From Hirudinaria manillensis (Eukaryota > Annelida > Clitellata > Hirudinida > Hirudinidae): DNA of 64,000 bases. The notes below the pieces were generated by a model. The model made no database searches. It was not told the DNA's origin and saw only the letters and a program-made list of their open reading frames with translations. The DNA is taken from the NCBI GenBank assembly GCA_034509925.1, contig CM067531.1:6281319-6345318 (forward strand), given 5' to 3'. A program made the translations under genes and the position numbers. This document shows positions 1-11,383 of this stretch, piece by piece (position 1 is the stretch's first letter; each line of letters starts with the position of its first letter).

Positions 1-84
1 ATATTTTATAAGATAAGAAATAATTAGGCAAAATATAGCAACATTTAAAGAGCATTAAAATCCTTTTGAAGATGAATGCTGTAC

Positions 85-1788
85 CGATTTTTGTGCCAAT
101 GGAATCCACGTCTGAAGGAGAACTGCTACCCTGCCACCATGATGTGAGGATGTTCTTAGACATATAACTATTTCTTTAGCAATAACAAAAAATAATTTCA
201 ATTAATAATTTCTACACAAGTTACTATGTTGCTTACCATCAAGTTTAACTGTTGAAAAACTTGTAGAAACATTATTTGATGGATATTTTATGACATCTAC
301 GAAACAAAATTTATGCTAATTTTACAAGACATGAAAGCGATAAAAGTAAGATCAAAACTTAGATAGCAATCAGAATGAACAAGTAATTAAATTGACCAGT
401 AAAATATTTGAGTTTCTAGTATTTGAATATCGCCCATTAATATTATACATATTTTTTAAACATTGATTTTGTACAAAATCTTGGCCAAACATTTTTTAAA
501 TGTTACAACTCTATGTCTCTATGTCAAGTTAAGTTGTTCAATCATCCTGCAGCTCACTCCTTCGAAGAAAGACAATATAAATCTAAATTTGATTTGACAA
601 ATATTACCACCACATGAAATATATGATCCTTCATGAAATAACATTTTTCCAGAAAATAAGATGTGTTCCAAAACATGCCCTGGAAAATTGGTCCATCTAA
701 TCTAAGACAATTTTTGGCCATAATTCTCTTTGTCAGTAGTTATCAAACATCCAATGATCTCTAATGTAAAACAACAAAACTTGACTCCAACAGCAAAAAA
801 TAGCTTTGTTTTTAATTTGGTCATGTTAAAGGTGGAGTCACTAATCAAACCTTTCTGCAGGGAAAGTTAACTCATCAAATATGTCAAAGTATATACTTAT
901 TCGTGTTTTCTCCTGAAATTTTCCAAGAGGAAGTGTGACACAAACTATGTCTTCTAACAAGATAATGCTATAATTCATAATTACAAACTGGCACAAAAAA
1001 TAATCCAGGAGAATATCATAAATGTTTTGAATTAATTAATTATTTTTCTTATTGAAAATGTTTTGGGTGAGTTATCAAAAAAGGCTGCAACCATTAGGAT
1101 GCCATATTGATTGGGTACAGTTTATTGTGGCAATGGAAAGGATTGGTCAAAAAAATGGACCAAAATTTATAATATCATCTGTCTCATAATTACAAGATAT
1201 ACTTATGGTTTCCCTCCACCTTTCACTTCCATTAATTAATTTAGTATGTCATTAAAATGCTGTTTTGGAAAAGTTTGAAATACATTTCCAAATAGTAAGA
1301 AATTTCCTGTTTTTGGTGATATCATTCCAAAGTTAGTGTCTAAGAATGCCCTAACTTAGATGATCATGGTACCAAGGCTTTATATCTTCATAATAAAGTT
1401 TTATCCAAGAGCAATCTTTTTTACCATATTTTATAATATCCAATGCCAATTTATTAATTAGTCCTTACGAAGGATGTTTTGCAGTAACAACATGCATTAG
1501 TTTAAGAAATCTTTTTGTGAAATTGTTGAAATGTTTGTAAAACCCTTTCAAATGAAACACTTATAAAACAGATAAAATCCATTAGCATAATACTATTTCT
1601 GGATTAAACAGTTTTCGAATTCAAACAACAGCCACATTCAATTGTACAATCGTGGTCTCAAAAACAAAACACTCACATTGAAATTTTTCGCAAAGTCGGC
1701 GATTAGAAAAAAAAACAACTATTAAAACGAGAATAATTATTGCATAAATGCTTCGCACCATTGAGGTTCTGCCGAGCGCAACCTCCAT
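85..1788 (-). CDS. Possible fringe-type glycosyltransferase, first exons only (runs off left edge)
   Basis: Two candidate exons on the minus strand. Exon 1 runs 1788 to 1677. It opens with ATG, encodes MEVALGRTSMVRS, then a hydrophobic stretch (IYAIIILVLIVVFF) followed by basic residues, and ends at a good GTGAGT donor. This looks like the signal anchor of a type II Golgi membrane protein. A second exon at 154-85 follows an AG acceptor and encodes HHGGRVAVLLQTWIPLAQKS before a GT donor. The R-x4-LLxTW-x3-A pattern resembles the start of the fringe/C1GALT glycosyltransferase domain. The rest of the gene lies outside the window and the 1.5 kb between the exons shows no coding sequence. The family call rests on about 20 residues. 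Joining the two exons is inference; either could be spurious. Confidence 0.38.
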
Positions 1789-3721
1789 GACCCCCACGAT
1801 GAAAAAATCCCGCCGATTAAAGTAACGACATGAGCCACAGCAAGCACAAGAAACAAATCGAAGGATTAAGATAACGAAATATAAATTGTTTTAGCCAAAT
1901 GGCCTACAGCAATGAATAGGCTTTTTCGGTAGTAGTGGTCATTGCCAACGCTCGTTCATTATTAATTATTATCCATTATCCATTGGATAGGAGGGTGTCC
2001 CAGCGCTGAGATTTTAATGAAGGCCGACAGTTGGTGACACTATTTTGAAAATATTATATATTCGCGAGGGGGGGAGCTACGCTTCCTAACAACGTTCAAA
2101 GTTGCCGAGCCATCTTCGCTGACAACGGACAAGATAATATTGGCCTTATACTCCGGTGTAGCGAACAAGTTAAACGCTTCATTTTTACGAGCATTCAAAA
2201 GATATGGTACATTTGCTCTAGAGACCTGCAAGGGCCGACCGGGCCGGCGTTCAATGCTTCAAAGCGGGCTTTGGCGGGCCGACATGTTCTCAACTCAGAT
2301 TTGCATATTCGTCGTAATAAAATAATATTTCCTGCATAGCAAGAGTTACCATCCTTGGAACATTTCTTAACAAAAAGATTTTCCACGGAGTTTCATTCAT
2401 ATTCAAATTTTACTTCACAAAACTATTGAAATTTTATTAAGAGAGTATAGAGACGAAATAATTGAAACTTTGGGCGATTACATGGTTATTCAGAAAACTA
2501 GACAAAAGTGTAAAACAATGGATGCTAATCATAACTTATATTTGTTATAACATAAAACATGTTGCAACTTTAGACTAGTTATATGTAAAATAATGTTGTC
2601 ATAACTTCGTGTGTGGTCAGTGATGAGAGCATGTTGTGGGAACTTTAAACGATCAAAGTTCCTAAGGTTAGAAGTGTCGATAACATAACTTTTTAAACCG
2701 AATTTATAGAAATTCGAATGAAACTATATAGCTCATTTTGTAGAATATATGGTGTCATGTTTGGAGATCCTTCACGTGAGAAAATCTTGCACAAATGTAA
2801 AGAATGAAATTTACTTTTTCAGAAAGTTTGTTCGGTGCTTACTTTCCGCCATTTATACCTACGATAAAAATAATATTTACTAAAACATTGAATCTAAATA
2901 CTCTTCACACCATTTTGCAGCTCTAGTATTACGATATGGTCTTCTTGACAGAGCTCATCAAAATTTGCTGACGTTTGTAATCATCGAGGATCACGAAGTG
3001 TTGGCAACCTTAGTACAGCCTAACAAAAGCTTTTTATGAATTAATTATCCTTGGTGCCAACACATCTCAGATCTTGAACTTTTGTAAAGGGCTTCTCCAC
3101 GCGGTTATACATACACACGCATTAGCTTTTTTACAAAAGTAGTTTTGCCATTGAGCCTAATTAATTCATGTTAAACCGACTAAGTCACATGTGTACTGCT
3201 TTCAATACCTGATTGCAGGACCAGAAACCTCTATCTCTTTCTTCACATAAACTAGAAGAAATATATATATTTTTATTATTTTTGTAGCCTAGAATTCTAC
3301 TATAACATTTTTAAAACGTCTAAACAAAAATCTCTTGCCGCTACTCTCAGCTTCTATTTAAACTTCTAATTTCTCTGTCTTTCACAAACACAAACTTACT
3401 GCAGCATTAATGCTATAAATGTGTAGCTCATTTGTACATTTGATGCTGATCGTTAACTTAACCACATCAGACTATTAAGTTTTTGTTTTAAATTGAGTAA
3501 GTTTTAGAAAATTCACTGGCACTATTTCTGACTTCTTCTGAATTTAATAAATTAATTACAAATTATACGTTATTAGTAACAGAAATGCAAAATGCAAAGC
3601 AAAGAATGCAATATAATTTGAATACAATATCGTTTTATAACTAAAGACTATTATGAAATTTGTATTTGAACCGAGGAAATTTAATGATTTGAAGTATACT
3701 TCCGGTATAAACGCAAGGAAT
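1789..3721. other. Intergenic region between a minus-strand start and TCERG1
   Basis: No convincing coding sequence. The short frames at 2040-2386 lie in or beside a dispersed repeat and look random. The interval must contain the divergent promoters of the left-edge gene and TCERG1, but I cannot point to defined promoter elements. Confidence 0.5.
2223..2530. repeat. Dispersed GC-rich-ended repeat, second copy at 54828-55050
   Basis: A GC-rich head (gggccgaccgggccggcg) is followed at about 2390-2527 by a segment that recurs at about 54905-55050 with few changes. Shared landmarks are gagtttcattca, caaattttacttcacaa, a gaaacttt/agactttg stretch, and gaaaactagacaaaagtgt. The partner sits at the edge of a larger relic containing a hAT-like fragment, so this is probably a short non-autonomous DNA transposon copy. 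Ends are approximate. Confidence 0.6.
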
Positions 3722-6700
3722 ATGGCGGACGCAGGGATCGCCAACAGCGCTAGCGAAGTTGAAATTGGGAGTTCCCATGATGTTATAGGACCAGTGGGAA
3801 ATACGTCAGATTTGAATGAACACGATGATGGACACTCAATTCGTACTGTAACTGATATCGATAGGGATATTTCTGCCGATTTGTACAATCCAGAAGAGGC
3901 TCTTCAAGAATCGTTTCAAAATGATGTTCATGACCCAAATATGGATTACGATCAATGTCCACCAGATGAAACCAATTCCGAAGAAAAACTTTTGGAAAAT
4001 GACATGGGTTCAACACAACATGATTATTTTGGCCCAGAAGAAGATTTATGTGACAATTGGAATCAGAGAAATCCTTGGGAAAGAGGATTTCCTCCTCGAC
4101 ACATGCGACCTAGGTGAGCATTATTTTACTTGATTGATCTTGCTAGTCTCCAGCCCTGGGGCATAAATTATTTTGAATTAATGACTGTAGTGGGAGTTAA
4201 TGACCCATTACATTAGAATTGAACTAGAATATAATGTTGAAAGTTTTAAAATTTCAAAAATGGGAGTTGTGTTTCTTAAATAGATGTTTGTGTTTAACAT
4301 CTGCATCCAAATGTTTATGTACCACTTTTCTGGTGATACAAATTTATGAGCTATTTGATAATTTGCAGGAGTGAGATAAATTTCGTGATATTGCATTCCT
4401 TGTTATATGTTATGTTTGATATAATTTCATGGATGAGAAATGTTGTCCATCAGAAATGTTTAACACCATTTCAGATACAACAACCTTGGTTATAATTGTG
4501 GACCTGGAGGTAATTTTCGATTTGGACCGAGCCAGGCGGGCAGAGGGATGCCTATGATGAGGGGTCCACCTTACCCACCCATGAGGGGACCTCCCCGTAA
4601 CGCCGGCCCGCCGTTCGGCCGACCCAATTTTGATCCTAATTATGGACATAATGGAACTAGGTTCGGTGGCCCTCCCATGAGAGGTCACATGGGCATGGGT
4701 CCCCCTAATATGACCAGACCAGGAAATATTAATTACAGTCATAATGCACTGAACAAAGTCACTATGAATCCCAACATGAGGGGCATCGGTATGGGTCACC
4801 AGCCGTCTAATAACATGGGACCTGTTATGCCTGGAATGGTTAGTTCTCAAATGAACAAAAATTGACATTATTTACAATGTTTGTACTATTCACATCAGAG
4901 TCCAACAATGCCATCAAATTTACCCCCACCAAATTTTTCAATGCCTCCTCCTGGTTTTCCCAACAAAAGCATGCCGTTCGTCGGCGATGCTATTAACAGC
5001 AACAACTTTCAGGGTGGAACCCCGTTCGAGTCGAATGCTGAGTTATGGGTCGAGACAAAAACTTCAGAAGGAAAGGCTAGTTTAATAGTTTCAGTTTTTA
5101 ATATAAAAATCCTATTATGGACACCGTCGTCAGTTCTTACGTCGAAGTTACGTTTTATAGATTTACTATTACAACGCCAAAACGAGAGAATCGGCATGGA
5201 CTAAACCGGACGACGTGAAAGTCGTTACGCAAGCGGAAGTAGAGGCCATGGCAATGAACCAGATGCAGAACAATAACCAACAAGTGGGTCCATCCAATGC
5301 TGCTCAAGTTGCTATGGCTCAAGGTTTGTAATTTCTTGTGCCATTTTTTTATTCCTGTTTAAAATGATGCTTTTATAGTTGAGTGATGAATTAAAAGGTT
5401 TGCAATATTAACAATGATTTATGCTCATTTTAGCTCACCAAAGCAATTATTCGGTGCCACTAAAGGGAGGCGGCAACGAGATGATGGACCAAATACCTCC
5501 GATAAACAGTCAATTTCCTTTATTTCCACCAGGAAATATGCAATCAATGAGACCAAATTTGCCAGGTATCGATTAAGTTAAACATTAAGAAAAAGACCAA
5601 TTTCTAATCAAAGATTACAATGACTGTTACAATGTGACAATTACTTCTTAAGGTTTTGTTCCTCCATTTATACCTCCATTTCTCCCTCCTACATTCAATC
5701 CTGCAGCTACTACTGTGGTTAGTTAATGTATTAAGCTAGTCTAAGATGTAATATTTTTAATCAATTGCTTTTCTATTTCAGTTGAAATCTTCCGAAGGTG
5801 CCGAATGGACGGAGTACAAAACTCCCGAGGGAAAACCATATTATTATAATAGTAAAACTCAAGAGTCGGTTTGGGAAAAACCCAAATCACTATTAGATTT
5901 TGAAGGTTAGTGAATCACGGCATCAATTTTGGTTGCTTTTGGACATAATAATAAGGCTTTTTCATCTTTTTTTTTTGAAAATCACCCTAAACTGACAGGT
6001 CTCAAATAATTGGAATAATTTATTAAGTTTTAATGAGAATATAATGATTGATATTAAAACTAAGATCTCTTCATTAAACTTCAGTTCCTGTCAGTGCACC
6101 AGTTAATCTGCCCGTTCCTGCGAACCACCCCGAGAACACGGCACAACCGCACGTGAACTTGGACGAAACACGTGGTAAAACCGAAGAATCTAGCACCACG
6201 TCGCAGAACGTTCAAGAGAGTACTAACAATACTTTTCTGAATAAAGTGGTGGAAGAACAAGTTAAAACAGAAGAAACTGTTAATACTGTTAATAATGAAT
6301 CCATGGAAGCAGCAGGAAATGTGCCTTTGAAACAAGAAGCTGTAAAGGTAATCAAAGTGCCCAAATATATTTTACAATCAAATGTTATTATTTTTTTTTA
6401 CAATTATATTCAAATTACGAAATTTAATCCCAAAAATTATGAGGGCTTATTATTATTATTATTATTATTATTTTTTTTTTAAATGTGCTTTTTGTCATCA
6501 TACTTCAGTTTTACTTACATAATAATGTTCTTAATTTTTTAGGAAAACCTTTCAGATGAACAAAAAGCTGCTGAAAGGACCAAACCAGTTTCTAGCACTC
6601 CTGTACCAGGCACTCCTTGGTATGGATTTAAAATTTATTGTTTTATCTTTTCAATTATGGTTATGAAGAGATATTGTGCAATGTATATTTCTATTTGATG

Positions 6701-9700
6701 GGACGGATGTGATTCTAATGTCATTATGTGAAGATAATTTTATTCCTTAAGACTTAATGTAACTTGCAATTTTTGAAATATTCTTAGAAAAGGTCCTAAA
6801 ATACTCAAGCAGCAACTTTACCATGCACCAAAATTTGTATTTATTTAGGTTACACGTAAATATTTAATTAATAAGCATATAAGTAAATGATTATTGATCA
6901 TTGGAAAGATTTTGTATTGTATATTTTATATATGTATTTCTTATATAAATAAAAATATGAATGCTGTTTATTGTTTGTAATATATTACGTGGTTTGATGT
7001 GAAATCTGAACTGAATTAGGTTGTTACATGCTAAAGGATCTTTAGAACTTCTGACTTATGATATTTTGATTTAAGGTAAAAGTAATATAAAATATAAAAT
7101 ACTAAATAATACTCGTCACAAGGTGCGTCGTGTGGACTGGAGATTGTCGAGTGTTTTTTTACAATCCGAGTCAAAGGGTTTCACTCTGGGAAAGACCCGA
7201 GGACCTTCAGAACAGGCCCGACGTTGATAAGATGATTCAAAATCCTCCCGATGCAGCTACCGGTAGGTTATCTTAAAAGCTCGTGATGTTCACGACGAGA
7301 TATTAAAGTTGTTAAATTCGTTTGGCAACCGTTAAAAAGGCGATTTAAGTGCTTGAGGATTTCTGCGTTTTGATGTCCTATTGGCTATTTTCGGACAGGA
7401 TTAAAGAAGAAAGCCGGGGATAATTTGAACGAGGAACCCGAAAGCAAGAGACCTCGGTATTTGACATTGCAATTAACGTTTGTCTGTTCTCGGGAAATAT
7501 TATGTTTGGCGTCCTTTCCTCAGGCTCGATTCAGACGACGTCATAATCGTGAGCGACAGCAGACTGGACAAGAAAATTGATCTTGGTAAAGAATCTGCCA
7601 TCGAAGCTGAGGTGAAGGCTGCCAAGGAAAGGGCTCTCATTCCTTTTGAAGTTCGGGTGAAGCAGTTTAGAGAATTGCTGAGTGAAAAAGAGGTTATTTT
7701 TTTCTCTTGCTTGTCACATTTGTATGGCCAAATTAAACTTTTCTTAAAGCCTTTGTTGTAAAGTAATAACAACATCGAGCGTTGCTTTACTTATACAACA
7801 TAAAGCATGTTTCATTCCTTTTTTTACAGGTTTCAGCTTTTTCAACTTGGGAGAAGGAATTGCATAAGATTGTATTTGATCAAAGGTATCTGTTGCTAAC
7901 ATCAAAAGAAAGGAAGCAGGTTTTTGAGCAACACGTGAAGGAAAGGGCAGAAGAAGAGAGAAAGGAGAAGAGAAACAAACTGAAGGAGAAGAAAGAACAG
8001 TTCAAAGTTCTCCTGCAGGAAGCCAAGCTGACCAGCAAGTACGTTCGCACGATTCCTCTCGCTTGCGCTCGGAACGATGCTCGAAAATAAATCTTTTTCT
8101 TCGCAGGTCGTCGTTCGGCGAATTCGCCGCCAAGCACGGCCGCGACGAGAGATTTAGAAACGTCGAAAAAACCAGAGAAAGAGAATCCATGTTTGCCGAC
8201 TTTCTCGTGGACGTTCGACAGAAAGAGAAAGAAAATGCAAAGAATCAAAAAGAGAAGGTTAATATTTGTGACGAGATTGGAATGTTACGTGACTTTAAAA
8301 GTAACTGATAATTATTATTATAATTATTATTATAATTATTATTCTTACTGTTATTATCATGGATAATAATCATTTGGAAGACTGAAGGACTTAATTGGAT
8401 CATTTGGATAATGATAATTATTGTTATTATTGCTCGTTGCATTGATAACGACCTATTATCGAGTGCTTCGTGGAAGTGATGTTTGATAATTATTCATCAA
8501 TTAATCAAAGTTGTTTACAACTAATAATGATCTTTACGACGAGAACGCTCGACGACGGATTTTAAAATTATGATGTAAAATTACGATGCATGTGATTTGC
8601 CCTTTGTGATAATTCATTTAACTTAACGTGATGTGAACTCCAAGAGCCTCATTGTGCTCTGGATGTTACAGTTGAAGCTGTGCCAGAACAAGATGTGTGA
8701 GTGGATCTCCATCCATGCCATTGTCCTGTTTACTCAGCGAAACAATTTTGCTATCATGCATCTTAGTAAGGATATGTGTCTAGTATTTTTTATGTGCCTT
8801 CACTGATATGTTGTCCTCGGTGTGATTGTGCGACTGTGCGATGATGTCAGACAAGTTTTAAAAACCATGCGGTCTGGAATATAAAGCACATAATGGTTTG
8901 CATGCGTTCGAATTAAGCACGGAAAGTTCAAAGGGTCGATAACCGTTTTGCAACTAGTTCATTTGTTCCTTTTTTTGACAATATAACTAATGGAACAAGA
9001 AATAGAAAATGTATCTGCTTTTCAAGCTCCTCAAAGTTGCATGCCAAAAGCATTTTATTAAGGGAGAGTATAACAATGGCTGTTATCTGCTTTATATTCC
9101 TCAGACTAAATTTTTGTATATCTTGAACTTGTAGTTAAGGTGAATGCCTGATTGGAAATACACGATGTATGATTTGTGCAATTTCATTGGCCATTTTTAG
9201 GTACCTTTTGGATCTTATCGTGACATCTCTTTATCTCAATTGGTTAACGTTTTATGGCTAGATTTATCAATTTATACGTCAAATTTAATATTCCGCTCGT
9301 GATATTTCATTGCCGTTGGATAAATTTATTCGTGCTGTTAATAACTTCGAGGATCAATTTATTTTTCAATGTAGTTGAAGAACAATTTCTTTGACTTGCT
9401 GAGGGAGACCAGTTCCATAGAAAAGAATTCGAGATGGTCCGATATTAAGAGGAAGATCGATTCCGATTCTCGTTATAAAGCGGTGGACAGTAGTTCGAAA
9501 CGAGAAGATTGGTTCAAGGATTACACGAAAACTCTGGAGAAGGTGGCTTTTTGAATTTAACAAAAATAGGATGGAGGACATAAAAGTCTTCATTTTATGC
9601 ATTTTTATGCTTTTCAATAATTCCATTGTTGGTTCTTCCAACAGATTGATTTGATGTAATGTTTCGATCAGAAATTTATATTTATGTTTTTCATTGTAGC

Positions 9701-11270
9701 TGAATAGTCAGTAATTATCTTTTATATGATATGTATTTACTTATTTTAAGTAATTTATTAATATTTATTGATGAGGGTTCTTAATGTAACATCAAGTGAT
9801 TGTTATTTTTTTGTGAATGCTTGCTTGCAAATCCTCATATAGCTGCTAATTTTTGGTTCATCCATGTTTATGGACATTTGAATCCTACAGGAGTCCGACG
9901 ATGCAGATAAAAAGGTGCGAGACAAGCAAGCCCGGGTGGAAGCGAGCATCAAGGAGAGGGAGAAAGAAGTTCAGCAGTCGTTGGCCTCATCCATGAGGGA
10001 GCGAGATAAAGAAAGAGAACATCACAAAAAAGATGAAGCCATTCAGAACTTCAAACTTCTTCTCGTTGATTGTGTAAGTCACGGCCTTTTTTTTTCGTAT
10101 GTACTGACGAATTCGATTTTATTTCCTAACGTGGCTTAAATTAAAGGTGAAATCGGTGGATGCAAATTGGAATGACACGAAAAAGTCGCTGAGGAGGGAG
10201 TCAAAATATGACTCGATATCGGAACTCCTGGATCGAGACGAAAGACAAAAGATGTTCGACGAACACGTCGAAGGTTTGAAGAAGAAAAATCGTGAAATGT
10301 TCAGAAAGATGCTGGACGAGACGTCTCAGGTGACGTTAACTTGTAAATGGAAGGACGTCAAAAAAGCAGTCAAAGACGATCCTCGTTATTCGAAATTCTC
10401 TTCGAGCGACAGAGTGAGTCGATTTGTTTAAACCGGGGGTCCCCGATCCTGGCTTAAGAGGTTAATGGGCTGCAAAATTATAAATTTGAAATAATTAAAC
10501 ACAGACATTACATTAAATTAGCATTAAACACATATATGACTTAGCAAAGGTGTTGATTAAATGCTATTAACTTTTATGGTGAACTGCACAAATAAATCAG
10601 AAAATGATCTGGTGGGCCATTCATAACAATTTCAATAAGTTTCAGCAAGTGTATTTCAAAATAGCCAAGAGGGCTTCATGATCTTAGGTTGGGGGACTCC
10701 TGATCTAAATTTCTATAATTGTATTTTGAGCATTCAAAATGGTGTCAATTTGATATTTTGTCAGAAAAGAGAAAGGGAATTTGATGACTATATACAGGAA
10801 AAGATAGTTCAGGCAAAGGCTGATTTTAGGGAGCTGCTCAAAGAAACAAAGACCATAACATATAAGTGAGATATAAATCATTTAACTTTTGCTGCCATTT
10901 TTTTGCATTGAGTTTCTGCCTGGAGACACTTTAAAATACTTGTTTTTTATTGAATGTTCTCAATTTTTAAGGTCATTGAAACTAGTGGAAGAATCAGAGC
11001 ATCACTTTAAGGACATTGAAAATACTTTAAAGGTATTTATTAAATTTATTTCATATATTTTAACATTTTATTTTACCAGTCAGGTTATTGACTATTGTTA
11101 CTTGAATGCTTATGATGTATTCATTGGTTCTGCAGAATGACAAAAGATATCTTGTTCTTGAATGTATTGGAGAAGAGAGGAAGAAAATAGTGATGTCCTA
11201 CTTGTCAGATCTCAGCCACAAGGGGCCTCCCCCTCCGCCGACCGCCACGGAACCGAGCAGGCGCAAATAA
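3722..11270 (+). CDS. TCERG1: Transcription elongation regulator 1 (TCERG1/CA150), complete
   Basis: Nuclear WW/FF-domain scaffold that links RNA polymerase II elongation to pre-mRNA splicing. Coding exons: 3722-4113, 4475-4838, 4899-5075, 5161-5323, 5434-5565, 5653-5717, 5782-5905, 6085-6347, 6543-6619, 7123-7262, 7399-7456, 7524-7692, 7830-8038, 8107-8257, 9375-9542, 9891-10073, 10147-10413, 10765-10865, 10972-11032, 11136-11270. Phases join to 1132 aa (human about 1098). It shows an acidic N-terminus, a Met/Pro/Gly-rich block with [11 protein letters not shown]1 (about 297-327), WW2 (438-468), WW3 (583-615), then six FF domains from about 690 to 1115, and a [14 protein letters not shown] end. 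I chose the ATG at 3722 (aatATGGCGG); an in-frame ATG at 3653 would add 23 residues. The long Gln-Ala repeat of the human protein is absent. Intron 3 needs a GC donor. Confidence 0.95.
10432..10699. mobile_element. hAT-type MITE in a TCERG1 intron
   Basis: The left end reads gggggtccccgatcct. The right end, reverse-complemented, reads caggagtcccccaacct. Both resemble the common hAT terminal repeat beginning CAGGGGTCCCCAACC. A ggctgcaaaatta stretch next to the left end fits the usual subterminal region. There is no coding capacity. The flanking 8-mers (gtttaaac and atctaaat) are only partly alike, so it is an old copy. It lies between the exons ending at 10413 and starting at 10765. Confidence 0.55.
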
Positions 11271-11383
11271 TTAAAACTAGACGTTAAGAGTTTTATTTTA
11301 AGAGACAGTTGAATTTTGTTTTTGATGATATAATTTTATTAATAAGACCGTTGTGTTTAGAAATTAAAACCGGCACGTTTTAA

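Noticed and set aside
4410..4868. 152-codon open frame on the minus strand
   Set aside because: Antisense shadow of the Met/Pro/Gly-rich TCERG1 exon; no independent support.
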